Made by a program: the position numbers and the translations under genes. Of a stretch of 64,000 nt of DNA, positions 26,563 to 36,823 are shown piece after piece (the first letter of the stretch is position 1; the number at the start of each line of letters is the position of its first letter). This DNA comes from Agrobacterium rosae (GTDB lineage: Bacteria; Pseudomonadota; Alphaproteobacteria; Rhizobiales; Rhizobiaceae), in assembly GCF_002915175.1 (NCBI RefSeq), contig NZ_NXEJ01000011.1, positions 62,001 to 126,000 of the forward strand, read 5' to 3'. A model generated the notes under the pieces. That model saw only the letters and a program-made list of their open reading frames with translations. It was not told the DNA's origin and did not search any database.

Positions 26563-27576
26563 ATGAAATCCGTTCGATTTGCAACAATCGGTATCAACCA
26601 CAATCACATCTTTGGGCAGACCAACTGCCTGTTGAATGCAGGCGCTGAGCTGGTCGGCTTTCATGCCATCGAGGATGATTTGGCGAATGAATATGCCGAA
26701 GCGTTTTCCGGCGTTGAGCGTATCGACGATAAACGTCGGCTGCTGGACGATCCTTCCATCGACCTCATCATAACCGCTGCCATTCCAGATGAGCGTGCGC
26801 CGCTGGCCATCGAGGCCATGCGGGCCGGCAAGGACGTGATGACTGATAAGCCAGGCATGGTCACGTTTGCCCAGCTGGAAGAGGTCAAAAAAGTTCAGGC
26901 TGAAACCGGACGCATATTTTCGGTGCTCTACTCGGAGCATTTCGAAAATCGCGCTACGGTGAAGGCGGGCGAACTGATTGCGGCGGGCGCAATTGGCAAG
27001 GTCGTTTCGACGGCCGGTTTCGGACCGCACCGTCTGCGGGCTTCGACCAGGCCGGACTGGTTTTTTGAGCGCGCCCGATACGGCGGCATTCTGGTCGATA
27101 TTGCGTCGCATCAGTGTGAGCAGTTCCTGTTTTTCACAAATTCGGACAAGGCAGATATCCTGTCAGCCAAAGTCTCGAACCGTGGGAACCCGCAATTGCC
27201 AGGCTTGCAGGACAGCGGCGATATTCATCTCTGCACGAAGGATGCCGATGGCTTTATCCGAGTCGACTGGTTCACGCCGGATGGTCTGCCGAGCTGGGGT
27301 GACGGGCGGCTTTTCATCACCGGTACGGAAGGTGCAATAGAGATTCGAAAAAATGTCGACATCGCGGGAAGGGATGGCGGCAATCACCTGTTCCTGACTG
27401 ACAAAAAAGGTGTGCAGCATATCGATTGTGCCGACGTGGCGCTGCGCTATGGGCCACAGCTTCTTTCTGACATTCGCAACCGCACCGAAACGGCCATGCC
27501 GCAGGCACGCTGTTTTGCAGCCATGGAAATCGCTCTGAAAGCCCAGCAGATTGCGGAGGGTCGTCAGCATGACTAA
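26563..27576 (+). CDS. Gfo/Idh/MocA-family dehydrogenase
   Basis: 337 residues. The N-terminus VRFATIGINHNHIFGQTN is a non-canonical nucleotide-binding start. DVMTDKPGMVTFAQLE near residue 95 replaces the usual EKP by DKP, keeping the catalytic Lys, and GGILVDIASHQCEQF supplies the second-domain His. It sits inside an ABC operon, so it probably oxidises or reduces the imported sugar. Its end overlaps the next dehydrogenase gene by 8 bases. Confidence 0.88.
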   Translation: MKSVRFATIGINHNHIFGQTNCLLNAGAELVGFHAIEDDLANEYAEAFSGVERIDDKRRLLDDPSIDLIITAAIPDERAPLAIEAMRAGKDVMTDKPGMVTFAQLEEVKKVQAETGRIFSVLYSEHFENRATVKAGELIAAGAIGKVVSTAGFGPHRLRASTRPDWFFERARYGGILVDIASHQCEQFLFFTNSDKADILSAKVSNRGNPQLPGLQDSGDIHLCTKDADGFIRVDWFTPDGLPSWGDGRLFITGTEGAIEIRKNVDIAGRDGGNHLFLTDKKGVQHIDCADVALRYGPQLLSDIRNRTETAMPQARCFAAMEIALKAQQIAEGRQHD

Positions 27577-28636
27577 ACGATACAAAGTCGGCATCATCGG
27601 CTGCGGCATTGGCAGGTCCCACATCTCCGAGGGATATGCGATGCACCCGGATAAATATGAGGTCGCCGTTCTCTGCGATCTCGACGCGGTGCGGTTAAAT
27701 GCTGTTGCGGATGAGTTCAGTGTGCCATGCCGTATCACATCATCTGACGAGTTGATGGAAATGCCCGATATCGACATCATCGATATTTGCACGCCGCCTG
27801 CCATCCACACCAAGCTCATCCTTCAGGCACTTGCTGCTGGAAAACACGTCGTGTGCGAAAAGCCGCTGACAGGCTCGCTTGCAGAACTTGACGAGGTGGT
27901 CTCTGCCGAGCAGACGGCGAAGGGCATGTTGATGCCGATCTATCAGTATCGTTATGGGGACGGCGTCCAGCAGGCGCGTCGCATTATCGAGAGCGGTCTG
28001 GCGGGTAAGCCCTATGTCGCTACGGCGGAAACGTTGTGGAAGCGGGATGCTGCCTATTATGACAATCCATGGCGTGGACGCTGGGCGACGGAACTTGGCG
28101 GCGTGTTGATGACCCACGCCATCCACCTTCATGACATGATGACCTATCTGATGGGCCCCATCGACCGCGTCTTTGCCCGTGCAGCGACGCGGGTCAATTC
28201 AATCGAAGTTGAGGATTGCGTCTCGGCCAGCCTTCTGATGAAAAACGGCGCTTTGGTCTCGTTGACCGCGACGCTGGGCTCTCAGGAAGAAATCAGCCGT
28301 TTACGGTTGGCTTTTGAGAATGTGACGTTCGAGAGCAATCACGCGGCTTATTCGCCGGGCGACGGACCATGGCGCATCATCCCTGCCAATGAAGAGATTG
28401 GCAACAAGATCGACGCGTTGCTGAGTGACATGCCAACCGTTGGTCGCCGCTTCAACGGACAGATGGAAGCCTTTTATCACACGTTGGAAAAGGGCGAAAA
28501 ACCGCCTGTGACAACTTCGGACGCGCGGGGTTCGCTGGAGCTTGTCGCCGCGATTTATCACTCGAACGATATCAATGCGGACGTAGCCCTGCCGATTACG
28601 AAGGGCCACCCGAAGTACATTAGCTGGCGACCATAG
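27569..28636 (+). CDS. Gfo/Idh/MocA-family dehydrogenase
   Basis: 355 residues from the ATG at 27569, inside the end of the preceding gene. The Rossmann motif is [13 protein letters not shown], the EKP motif [11 protein letters not shown] lies near residue 97, and [21 protein letters not shown] contains the conserved His residues. It is more canonical than the previous paralogue. Two adjacent dehydrogenases may act on different carbons or form a redox-neutral epimerising pair. Confidence 0.9.
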   Translation: MTKRYKVGIIGCGIGRSHISEGYAMHPDKYEVAVLCDLDAVRLNAVADEFSVPCRITSSDELMEMPDIDIIDICTPPAIHTKLILQALAAGKHVVCEKPLTGSLAELDEVVSAEQTAKGMLMPIYQYRYGDGVQQARRIIESGLAGKPYVATAETLWKRDAAYYDNPWRGRWATELGGVLMTHAIHLHDMMTYLMGPIDRVFARAATRVNSIEVEDCVSASLLMKNGALVSLTATLGSQEEISRLRLAFENVTFESNHAAYSPGDGPWRIIPANEEIGNKIDALLSDMPTVGRRFNGQMEAFYHTLEKGEKPPVTTSDARGSLELVAAIYHSNDINADVALPITKGHPKYISWRP

Positions 28637-28655
28637 GTCTGTCGGGAGGAACGGT

Positions 28656-29732
28656 ATGGCAAGCAGCATTACTCTAGAAAAAATCGTCAAGCGTTTCGGC
28701 GCGTTTCCGGTCGTGCACGGTATCGATCTTCAGATAGAGCCGGGAGAGTTCACGGTCTTCGTCGGTCCATCCGGCTGCGGAAAATCGACGCTCTTGCGCA
28801 TGATTGCAGGTTTGGAAGAGATATCGGAGGGCGATTTGCGCATCGATGGAGAGCGGGTCAACGAAACAGCCGCCTCCAAACGTGGCATCGCTATGGTGTT
28901 CCAGTCCTATGCACTTTACCCGCATATGAGTGTCTACAAAAACCTTGCCTTCGGGCTGGAAACGGCTGGCTATAAAAAGCCTGAGATTGAGGCCCGCGTC
29001 AAAAAAGCGGCAGATATTCTGCAGATAAACCCGTTGTTGCAACGCAAGCCCAAAGCGCTCTCAGGCGGACAACGCCAGCGTGTTGCGATTGGTCGTGCCA
29101 TCGTGCGCGAACCAAAGATATTCCTGTTCGATGAACCGCTTTCCAACCTCGATGCGGAATTGCGCGTGCAGATGCGCGTTGAAATCGCCAAGCTTCACCA
29201 AACCCTTGGCAGCACCATGATCTATGTGACGCACGATCAGGTGGAGGCTATGACCATGGCTGACAAGATCGTTGTCCTGCGTGAAGGGCGCATCATGCAG
29301 GTGGGGCGGCCGCTGGATCTCTACAATCATCCGGCCAACCAGTTCGTTGCCGGGTTCATCGGCTCTCCGAAGATGAATTTTCTGGCCGCAAAGCTGGTGG
29401 TATCCGATACGTCGCGTCGCACAATCGAGATTGCGGGCCAGCACATCGTTCTGGAGCGTCCGCTGGACGCAAAGGATGGCGAGGCCCTAACCTTGGGTGT
29501 TCGACCAGAGCATATCCAGGCCCAGACGCAATCCGCCAGTCTCGGTCAGGGCAACATACAGTTGGTCGAACACTTGGGTGGTTCGACGGTCCTTTACACC
29601 AATACCGCAGATGGTCAGCCGGTCACGGTTTTGCTGGAGGGACAGAAGTCATTGCGGATGGGTGAAACCGTGCCGCTCTCCTTCGATCTTGCCAATGCCC
29701 ATGTCTTCGGCGCGGATGGCCGAAGGGTCTGA
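28656..29732 (+). CDS. sugar ABC transporter ATP-binding protein (UgpC/MsmX type)
   Basis: 358 residues with GGGAGGA at 28644. Walker A is [12 protein letters not shown], the signature [13 protein letters not shown] and Walker [13 protein letters not shown], followed by the MalK-type regulatory domain with an OB fold (TLGVRPEHI). It completes the importer of the preceding genes and closes the operon. Confidence 0.94.
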   Translation: MASSITLEKIVKRFGAFPVVHGIDLQIEPGEFTVFVGPSGCGKSTLLRMIAGLEEISEGDLRIDGERVNETAASKRGIAMVFQSYALYPHMSVYKNLAFGLETAGYKKPEIEARVKKAADILQINPLLQRKPKALSGGQRQRVAIGRAIVREPKIFLFDEPLSNLDAELRVQMRVEIAKLHQTLGSTMIYVTHDQVEAMTMADKIVVLREGRIMQVGRPLDLYNHPANQFVAGFIGSPKMNFLAAKLVVSDTSRRTIEIAGQHIVLERPLDAKDGEALTLGVRPEHIQAQTQSASLGQGNIQLVEHLGGSTVLYTNTADGQPVTVLLEGQKSLRMGETVPLSFDLANAHVFGADGRRV

Positions 29733-29782
29733 GGAAAGGCAGGCTCTTCGACGGGATTGGCTTACCGAGGAGTTGGCGCGTC

Positions 29783-30919
29783 TCAGGCTAGTCCCGCGCC
29801 ACTCAGATCCTTGAATTCACCGCTGTCGATGAAGGTTTCCAGCATCTCCCGGTATGGGGTGATGTTGATGCCGTTTTTTTCCAGCCAGTCGGCGTTGTAG
29901 TAAGTGGCTGCGTAGCGGTCTCCGCTATCGCAGATCAAGGAAACGAGCGAGCCTTCCTTGCCCTCCTTCATCATCGCGGCGGCAATCCAGCATAGCCCGA
30001 AAAAGTTTGTGCCCGTTGAGCCGCCGACGCGTCGAAACAGCCGCTCTGACAGAACATGCATTGCCGCGATTGAGGCTGCATCCGGTATCTTGATCATGTG
30101 ATCGATGACGCCGGGAATGAAAGAAGGCTCCACTCTCGGGCGTCCGACGCCTTCAATACGTGATGGTGTTGGGCAGGTGACGTTACGATCACCGGTCATG
30201 TAGGACGCGTGAAAAGCCGAATGCTCTACATCCACCACACACAGGCGGGTGCGCAGATTACGGTAGCGGATAAAACGACCAATCGTGGCTGATGTGCCGC
30301 CCGTTCCCGCATTCATGACCACCCATTCCGGCTCCGGATGTTCTTCACTCTTCATTTGCTCGAAAATCGAGTCGGCAATGTTGTTGTTGCCACGCCAGTC
30401 GGTTGCGCGTTCGGCATAGGTGAACTGGTCGAGATAATGCCCGCCCGCTTCGGCAGCCAGTCGTTCCGCAACGGTATAAACTTCGGATGGCTTGTCGACA
30501 AAGTGACACCTTCCGCCGAAACGTTCGATGGCTTCGACCTTCTGCGGACTGGTCGAGTGCGGCATGACAGCAATGAAGGGCAAGTCCAGAAGATGGGCAA
30601 AATAGGCTTCGCTGACCGCCGTCGAACCCGACGAGGCTTCTACGAGCGTCGTTCCCTGCGCAATCTTGCCGTTGCAGATGCCGTAAAGAAACAGCGAGCG
30701 CGCCAGACGGTGCTTGAGACTGCCGGTTGGGTGTGTCGATTCGTCTTTCAGATAGATCGAAATGCCTCTTAGCCCCTTAAAAACAGGCTTGACGAGATGC
30801 GTGTCCGCCGAGCGACGACCATCGCCCTGAAGGATACCGATAGCGCGTCTGGCCCAATCACGATCTTCACAGGCGGGCAGGGGTGTCAGAGGTGGTGTCG
30901 CGAGGCATTCCAATGTCAT
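29783..30919 (-). CDS. PLP-dependent cysteine synthase homologue, Cds1-like L-cysteine desulfhydrase
   Basis: 378 residues. The PLP lysine is in [15 protein letters not shown] near residue 69, the Asn-equivalent loop is [13 protein letters not shown], and the phosphate-binding glycine loop is [13 protein letters not shown]. Cysteine synthases have a different active-site sequence here, and the [11 protein letters not shown] form with the longer C-terminus resembles Cds1, which releases sulfide and pyruvate from cysteine. Convergent with the ABC operon and monocistronic, so not obviously linked to it. Assignment rests on family resemblance. Confidence 0.8.
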   Translation of the reverse strand: MTLECLATPPLTPLPACEDRDWARRAIGILQGDGRRSADTHLVKPVFKGLRGISIYLKDESTHPTGSLKHRLARSLFLYGICNGKIAQGTTLVEASSGSTAVSEAYFAHLLDLPFIAVMPHSTSPQKVEAIERFGGRCHFVDKPSEVYTVAERLAAEAGGHYLDQFTYAERATDWRGNNNIADSIFEQMKSEEHPEPEWVVMNAGTGGTSATIGRFIRYRNLRTRLCVVDVEHSAFHASYMTGDRNVTCPTPSRIEGVGRPRVEPSFIPGVIDHMIKIPDAASIAAMHVLSERLFRRVGGSTGTNFFGLCWIAAAMMKEGKEGSLVSLICDSGDRYAATYYNADWLEKNGINITPYREMLETFIDSGEFKDLSGAGLA

Positions 30920-31177
30920 AGTGCGATCCCTCTAGTCAGAAAAGAAGACCTTTTGTCATTCTTGCGATCAACACGTGTCACGATTTTTCGCCTATTTTTG
31001 AATGATTTGGAAGAATATATTTCTATTAATGAACAATATATTAGAAAGTATCGGTCGCCAAGTGAAAAATCCGTCTTCGAGCATGAAGCACCATCATTTC
31101 TGCCGCTCGAAAGTGCATAACTGGATTGTCGAACGCTGGACATGACGAGTAAGCCCTAATAGACATGATCAGGGAGA
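30920..31177. other. AT-rich intergenic region without a gene
   Basis: Between the PLP enzyme start and the leader at 31178. It contains a strikingly AT-rich stretch from about 31000 to 31060, with AGAA-TATAT-TTCT (31012-31024) and two copies of AATATATT; this probably holds the promoter of the leftward gene. No open frame here has codon use or similarity suggesting a protein. Confidence 0.5.
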
Positions 31178-31245
31178 ATTGTCAGACATCCTGGCAATGG
31201 TAAAAGCTTCGCTGGAGGGCGCGGTTTTACCTGACAATGTGGAGG
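31178..31245 (+). promoter_or_regulatory. leader with alternative inverted repeats before the FAH-family gene
   Basis: ATTGTCAG (31178-31185) can pair with CTGGCAAT (31191-31198; one G-U pair, 5-base loop) or perfectly with CTGACAAT (31231-31238). In the longer form GGTAAAA (31199-31205) can also pair with TTTTACC (31225-31231), sharing one base. The ribosome site GGAGG follows at 31241-31245. The repeats could be protein half-sites or mutually exclusive RNA hairpins. Confidence 0.45.
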
Positions 31246-31252
31246 ACTAACT

Positions 31253-32422
31253 TTGAAATCCGAACGTGTGCTGCGCGCAGAGTCCGTCTTGCCGGAGGAT
31301 GCCGCCAATGCTCTTTTGGTCGGGCGCGTCTGGTCGAACGCAAAGGGCGGGCCGTGCCCCGTGCTGATTTCTGGTGATCGCGTTCTGGATTCGACCAGCA
31401 TCGCTGCTACGATGTCCGGTCTAATGGAAACGGAAAACCTCGTAGACCATCTGCGCCAACCCCGTGATCTGACAGATCTCGGTGACCTGCAAGGCTTCCT
31501 CTCTGGCGAAGCCGGTAAAATTCTAGCGCCTATCGATCTTCAGGCCATCAAGGCCGCCGGTGTGACGTTTGCAGACAGCATGTTGGAACGTGTCATCGAG
31601 GAGCAGGCGAAGGGCGATCCGCGCCGCGCCCAGGATATCCGCGTCAAGCTTGCGCCGGTTCTTGGTGATAGCCTGCGTGGGCTGGTGGCCGGTTCGGAAC
31701 AGGCAGCGGCTGTTAAAAAGCTGCTTCAGGATATGGGGCTATGGTCTCAATATCTCGAGGTCGGCATCGGGCCGGATGCTGAAATCTTCACCAAGTCCCA
31801 GCCCATGTCTTCTGTCGGTTGCGGCGATCTGGTCGGCATTCACCCGATTTCGCAATGGAATAATCCAGAGCCTGAAGTCGTCCTCGTGCTAAGATCCGAT
31901 GGCACGATCGTCGGTGCCACCCTCGGCAATGACGTGAACTTGCGCGATGTCGAGGGACGCTCCGCCCTGTTGCTAGGAAAGGCAAAGGACAATAACGCCT
32001 CCTGCTCGATTGGTCCCTTCATACGATTATTCGATGACAGCTTCTCAATGGAAGACCTGCGCCGCGTCCGTGTCGGTCTTGAAGTGCATGGCGAGGATGG
32101 ATTTAAAATGACGGGTGAAAGCCCGATGGAGGCAATCAGCCGTTCACCTGAAAGCCTTGCCGCGCAACTCATGAACCGCAGCCACCAGTACCCCGATGGA
32201 GCGGTTCTGTTTTTGGGCACGATGTTTGCGCCTGTGAAAGACCGCCGCGGTGCCGGCGAAGGCTTTACCCATGAGGTCGGCGATCGCGTGGAAATCTCCA
32301 CCGCTAAACTCGGCCGGCTGGTGAATTGGGTTGAGCGCACCGATGTTTGCCCACAATGGACTTTTGGCGTCGGGGCGCTCATTCGCAATCTGGCTGGTCG
32401 CGGTCTCTTAGATCGGATGTGA
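31253..32422 (+). CDS. fumarylacetoacetate hydrolase-family protein, probable 2-keto-3-deoxy sugar acid dehydratase
   Basis: 389 residues from a TTG start at 31253, chosen because GGAGG lies 7 bases upstream and no ATG precedes the conserved part. The C-terminal half has the FAH catalytic fold with metal-binding acidic residues in NNPEPEVVLVL and the loop TLGNDVNLRDVEGRSALLLGKAKDNNAS. The length and long N-terminal half match the XylX/KdaD group, which dehydrates 2-keto-3-deoxypentonates to 2-oxoglutarate semialdehyde. It is monocistronic, but is a plausible downstream step for sugar acids made by the enolase-type enzymes nearby. Confidence 0.8.
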   Translation: MKSERVLRAESVLPEDAANALLVGRVWSNAKGGPCPVLISGDRVLDSTSIAATMSGLMETENLVDHLRQPRDLTDLGDLQGFLSGEAGKILAPIDLQAIKAAGVTFADSMLERVIEEQAKGDPRRAQDIRVKLAPVLGDSLRGLVAGSEQAAAVKKLLQDMGLWSQYLEVGIGPDAEIFTKSQPMSSVGCGDLVGIHPISQWNNPEPEVVLVLRSDGTIVGATLGNDVNLRDVEGRSALLLGKAKDNNASCSIGPFIRLFDDSFSMEDLRRVRVGLEVHGEDGFKMTGESPMEAISRSPESLAAQLMNRSHQYPDGAVLFLGTMFAPVKDRRGAGEGFTHEVGDRVEISTAKLGRLVNWVERTDVCPQWTFGVGALIRNLAGRGLLDRM

Positions 32423-32551
32423 ACCAAGCGGCCAGCATGACGAGAGTGATGCTCGCACATTTCAGGGCTTATCTGGCGATTAAAATTTCTGTTCTGGTTC
32501 GGAGCAGCCGGATGCAATGTTGTTCGAACGCTTCAGTCTCCGACGTTCGCA

Positions 32552-33688
32552 TCATTGGCGTGCTATCTGCCCGGCGAGTTTGAAGGGGCTCGCCACGGCA
32601 GCGCCTGCGGCATCGAACACGAAAGCACCTATGTTTCCACCGTTGCTGCGCATCCGTGCATCGGCCTTGTCGATATCCCCTGCAAAACGGGCGAGCGAGG
32701 CATAACGGTCGTGGCCGAGGCCGTCCGAGGATTGCAGGGAGGAAATGTCGATCACCGTCAGATGTTCGGCTTTGGCGGTTTGTTGAATGACCGGGTCATT
32801 GATATCGAGAAGCCCGATGCGTGGTCGCTCGCCTCCGACAAAACTCGAAATGCTCAGCGCATTGTCCGATTTCGACACCAGCAACGTCACCGGGTTTGGA
32901 ATGCGGCCTATGTCCTTGAGCTGCGATTTGAAGACATCGACATCAATATCGGGGGCGGCGAGGACGATCTGGAGCTTTGCGAGAACGTCGTCGTGGCCCT
33001 GAAGCTTGAGTTGTCTTGCGACTTCCATGGAGAGAAAGCCGCCCATGCTGTGCCCGAACAGAACAATCCTCTTTATCCTTGGTGTATTCGCAAGCGCTTT
33101 AAGAAGGGCATCTAGCTCGGTGCGGGAATATAAAACTGCATCCTTGTCTGCGACGTAACCTGTTACGCTTGCCGAGGACGGCCAGGAAAACATGATTGGG
33201 GGGCTCATGGAGACGGCATCGGCTGACATCTGCGCGGTTCGGAACAATGCTTCCTGATAGGAGTAATTGTAGCCATGCACGAACACGGAGACCGTGCCAT
33301 CGAACTTTGACGATGCGGTGGCGTCCATTACAAGTTGATCACGTGACAGCGTCTCGCGGTTCGTAACGATGAACTGCCGCTTGGCATCCGGCTTGCTCGA
33401 GGGGTAGGTAATTGCCGCGCCTTTTCTCTCTGGCGGGATTGAGAAAACGAAGCGATCATAATGGACGTCTGATGCCCAACGATTGCCAAAGGAGTTGTCT
33501 TTGCTTTGGCGGTCGCGGTTTGTAACAGAGAGGATGCTGACTTTTTGGCCTGGGTCTGTCTTTAAAACGACGGGTTGCAGAACCTCTGTTGTCGGGCGAG
33601 ACACACATCCGGACAATATCAACACTGTGGCGACAATCGCTAATACAGCGGGCGAGCAGCGATAATCGCTTGATGGAAAAAGAAACAT
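32552..33688 (-). CDS. DUF900-type alpha/beta hydrolase lipoprotein
   Basis: 378 residues. The N-terminus is a lipoprotein signal with lipobox LSGC near residue 28. The hydrolase domain shows FVHGYNYSYQEALFR (oxyanion region), the nucleophile elbow GHSMGGF near residue 214, an Asp region APDIDVDVF, and a late His in LGHDRY. This is the DUF900 family of esterase/lipase-like proteins, here anchored in the periplasm. The substrate is unknown. It lies just downstream of the RND operon terminator on the same strand, probably with its own promoter. Confidence 0.85.
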   Translation of the reverse strand: MFLFPSSDYRCSPAVLAIVATVLILSGCVSRPTTEVLQPVVLKTDPGQKVSILSVTNRDRQSKDNSFGNRWASDVHYDRFVFSIPPERKGAAITYPSSKPDAKRQFIVTNRETLSRDQLVMDATASSKFDGTVSVFVHGYNYSYQEALFRTAQMSADAVSMSPPIMFSWPSSASVTGYVADKDAVLYSRTELDALLKALANTPRIKRIVLFGHSMGGFLSMEVARQLKLQGHDDVLAKLQIVLAAPDIDVDVFKSQLKDIGRIPNPVTLLVSKSDNALSISSFVGGERPRIGLLDINDPVIQQTAKAEHLTVIDISSLQSSDGLGHDRYASLARFAGDIDKADARMRSNGGNIGAFVFDAAGAAVASPFKLAGQIARQ

Positions 33689-33721
33689 AAATGCTTCGCT
33701 TCAAAGAAGGACCAAAGGGAG

Positions 33722-33741
33722 GAGGGCGCTAACGCGCCCTC
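33722..33741 (-). terminator. terminator after the leftward RND operon
   Basis: GAGGGCGC-TAAC-GCGCCCTC, a perfect 8-bp stem, 8 bases past the RND stop codon. On the minus strand it is followed by a CTCCCTTT tract, so the tail is only moderate. Confidence 0.6.
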
Positions 33742-33748
33742 GTTGAAT

Positions 33749-36700
33749 TCAAACAGCCGCAGGCTTCTGCGTCGCCTCGGTTTCGTCTTCGCGTGGAATT
33801 CGGAACCAGGCAACATAGAGTGCAGGCAGGAATAGAAGCGTAAGAACCGTTCCCACGACAATCCCACCCATCATCGCGTAGGCCATGGGTCCCCAGAAAA
33901 TTTCGCGCGAGATGGGAATCAATGCAAGTGTTGCTGCCGCAGCCGTCAACATGATTGGCCGCATGCGGTGCTCCGTTGCTTCGATGACCGCACGCCAGGG
34001 ACTGACGCCTTCTTCTCTGAGATGCTCGATCTGCACGATAAGAATGACGGAGTTTCTGATCAGAATGCCGATCAGTGCTAGAATGCCGAGAATGGCGACA
34101 AACCCCATGGGCGCGTTGCTGAGCAAGAGCGCCGCAACGACGCCAATGAGTGCCAGCGGGGCGACAGCGAAGACCAGAAACAATCGACTGAAATTCTGCA
34201 ACTGGAACATAAGGATCGTTGCCATTGCCAGAAGCATCATCGGGAACACGGCCGCGATTGGTCCTTGAGCCTCTCCACTCGATTCAACCGAGCCGCCATT
34301 TTCCACCTTGTAACCGGCTGGAAGAGAAGCGGAGAACTTTTCGACTGCTGGCTTCAACTGTTCAACGATCGTCGCTGGCTGCGTGGGTCCGATGACGGCT
34401 GCCTTCAGCGTGATTGTTGGCATGCGGTCTCTGCGGCCAATCATGGGCTGCTCGAGTTCATAGTGAAATTTCGCGACGGCAGAAAGAGGAACGGACTTTC
34501 CGTTCGAGCCAGCCAACTGCAGGTTCCTCAGCGTTTCTATCGAGCCACGCTCCACATCTTCGGCTCGGCCGACAACATCAATCAGATAAATGTCATCTCT
34601 GACCTGAGTTGCCGAAGTTCCCTCGACGACGTCGTTGAGAACCGTCGCAATATCCTGCGAGGAAACTCCCAGTTGTCGGGCCTTATCCTGCAGAACATCA
34701 ACCTTTACGACGCGTGTGGGTTCGTTCCAGTCATAAGCCATGTTGGACAAAAGCGGATTGGCATTGACGATGGTGCCGAATTGCTGCGCAAGTTGGCGGA
34801 CCTTTTGTACATCCGGTCCGCTGAGACGGTACTGTACGGGCTTCCCAACCGGCGGTCCGATATCCAGAAGCTTTACAAACGCGTCGGTGCCGGGAAATGT
34901 CTTGGCGAGGTAAGCCTGAAGATCACCTCTGAGGCGGTTTCTGGCCTCCAGATCCTTCGCAACGATAACAATCTGGCCAAACCATGCCGACGGGCTCTGC
35001 ACATCGTAAGACAGGATGAAGCGAGGCGCCCCTTCACCGACATAGGTTGACCAGTGATCTATATCGCCATTACCGACGAGTTTTTCCTTTTCGAACTGAG
35101 CCATCTGCCTGTTCGTTTCGGCCAGGGTACTGTTTTGCGGCAGGCTCCAGTCAATCACCAGTTCAACACGGTCGGAGGCTGGAAAAAACTGCTGCTGGAC
35201 CAAGCCAAGCCCGCCGATAGAGAGGGCGAAAACGGCGACCGTTGCCCCGATCGTTATCCAGCGCCACCGCATCGCCAGGCGAAGTAACCAAGCAAATGCG
35301 CTTGCAACGCGCCCCTTCTTGTCATGGTGCGACTTCATGGTTTTCGGCAAGATGACGACGCCAAGCAGCGGCGTAAAGACCACCGCGACAATCCATGACA
35401 CCACGAGCGATACAGCAATGACAACGAAGAGTGTGAAAGTGAATTCGCCAGCAGCGCTGCTGTTGAGGCCAATCGGAATAAAGCCTGCCACCGTGACGAG
35501 CGTGCCTGTCAGCATCGGAAATGCAGTGGACGTATAGACATAGGTGGCAGCTTTTCGCAGATTATCGCCCACCTCAAGCCGAGATACCATCATTTCGACC
35601 GCGATCATTGCGTCGTCCACCAGAAGCCCGAGGGCGATGATAAGCGCGCCAAGCGAAATGCGCTGAAGCGAGATGCCGGTATATTCCATCACAACAAACG
35701 TTATGGCGAGAACAAGCGGGATAGAGATCGCAACCACCAGGCCTGCGCGCACGCCCAAGCTGATGAAGCTAATTGCCAGGACGATGACGATGGCTTCGAA
35801 CAGTGCAGTCGTAAAGCCGGACACTGCCTCCTCGACCACCGCCGGCTGATCGGACACACGCTCTACGGTGACGCCGATGGGAAGATCGGCCACGACGCGT
35901 TTCATTTCGGCATCCAGATTTTCGCCGAACGTCAGCAGGTTTGCACCCGGTGTCATGCCGATAGCCAGTCCAATCGCAGGCTGACCCTTGAAGCGGAAAA
36001 GAGAGGAGGGAGGATCGACATAACCGCGCTTGATGGTGGCGATGTCCGTCAAAGGGAAATAGCGGTCGTTGACGCGAAGATTGATCGTCTTCAGGCTTTC
36101 CTCAGACAGGAATGCACCGCCAACCCTCAGCGCGATACGTTCCGGGCCAGCATCGACAAAGCCTGACTGTGTCACGGCGTTTTGCGCTTGGAGGGTATCG
36201 ATGATCGATTGACGATCAATGCCGAGCGCGGCGATCTTGCGGGTCGAGAACTCCAGATAAATGACTTCATCCTGCTCACCCACAACATCGATTTTACCCG
36301 CGTTTGGAACGGTCAGCAGCTTTTCGCGCGCGTCTTCTACGAGATCACGTAGCTGCCGTTGGGACAGTCCATCCGAGGTGAACGCGTAGATATTGCCGTA
36401 AACGTCACCGAACGTATCGTTGAAGGTTGGCCCGAGGACCCCGCTCGGCAGGTCCCCCTTGATGTCGTTCACCATGTTGCGGACCCGGATCCAGTTACCG
36501 GTGACGTCCTTGGCCTTGGTGGTTGCAAGAAGTTCGACATAGATCGTCGTCTGGCCCGCCTTGGTCTCGCTGCGGGTGTAGTCCAGAGCGTCGAGTTCCT
36601 GGAGCTTTTTTTCGATCCTGTCGGTGACCTGTTTCGTCACCTCTTCCGCGGAGGCACCGGGCCATTGCGCATTGATGATCATCGTCTTGATCGTGAAGTC

Positions 36701-36823
36701 CGGATCTTCTTCACGGCCCAGATTCAGGTACGAGAACGTGCCTGCGATGATGAAGATGATCATGAAGTACCAGACGAGCGAACGGTGATCGAGCGCCCAG
36801 TCGGAAAGATTGAACGATTTCAC
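33749..36823 (-). CDS. RND efflux pump inner-membrane subunit
   Basis: 1024 residues, full length for an AcrB-type RND transporter. The proton-relay Asp pair is in LGLLVDDAMIAVEMM in transmembrane segment 4, with twelve membrane segments and two large periplasmic loops expected. It lies last in a three-gene operon after two adaptor genes, overlapping the nearer by 4 bases. The two-adaptor layout recalls TriABC of Pseudomonas (triclosan and detergents). No outer-membrane channel gene is near, so it would use a TolC encoded elsewhere. Confidence 0.94.
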   Translation of the reverse strand: MKSFNLSDWALDHRSLVWYFMIIFIIAGTFSYLNLGREEDPDFTIKTMIINAQWPGASAEEVTKQVTDRIEKKLQELDALDYTRSETKAGQTTIYVELLATTKAKDVTGNWIRVRNMVNDIKGDLPSGVLGPTFNDTFGDVYGNIYAFTSDGLSQRQLRDLVEDAREKLLTVPNAGKIDVVGEQDEVIYLEFSTRKIAALGIDRQSIIDTLQAQNAVTQSGFVDAGPERIALRVGGAFLSEESLKTINLRVNDRYFPLTDIATIKRGYVDPPSSLFRFKGQPAIGLAIGMTPGANLLTFGENLDAEMKRVVADLPIGVTVERVSDQPAVVEEAVSGFTTALFEAIVIVLAISFISLGVRAGLVVAISIPLVLAITFVVMEYTGISLQRISLGALIIALGLLVDDAMIAVEMMVSRLEVGDNLRKAATYVYTSTAFPMLTGTLVTVAGFIPIGLNSSAAGEFTFTLFVVIAVSLVVSWIVAVVFTPLLGVVILPKTMKSHHDKKGRVASAFAWLLRLAMRWRWITIGATVAVFALSIGGLGLVQQQFFPASDRVELVIDWSLPQNSTLAETNRQMAQFEKEKLVGNGDIDHWSTYVGEGAPRFILSYDVQSPSAWFGQIVIVAKDLEARNRLRGDLQAYLAKTFPGTDAFVKLLDIGPPVGKPVQYRLSGPDVQKVRQLAQQFGTIVNANPLLSNMAYDWNEPTRVVKVDVLQDKARQLGVSSQDIATVLNDVVEGTSATQVRDDIYLIDVVGRAEDVERGSIETLRNLQLAGSNGKSVPLSAVAKFHYELEQPMIGRRDRMPTITLKAAVIGPTQPATIVEQLKPAVEKFSASLPAGYKVENGGSVESSGEAQGPIAAVFPMMLLAMATILMFQLQNFSRLFLVFAVAPLALIGVVAALLLSNAPMGFVAILGILALIGILIRNSVILIVQIEHLREEGVSPWRAVIEATEHRMRPIMLTAAAATLALIPISREIFWGPMAYAMMGGIVVGTVLTLLFLPALYVAWFRIPREDETEATQKPAAV

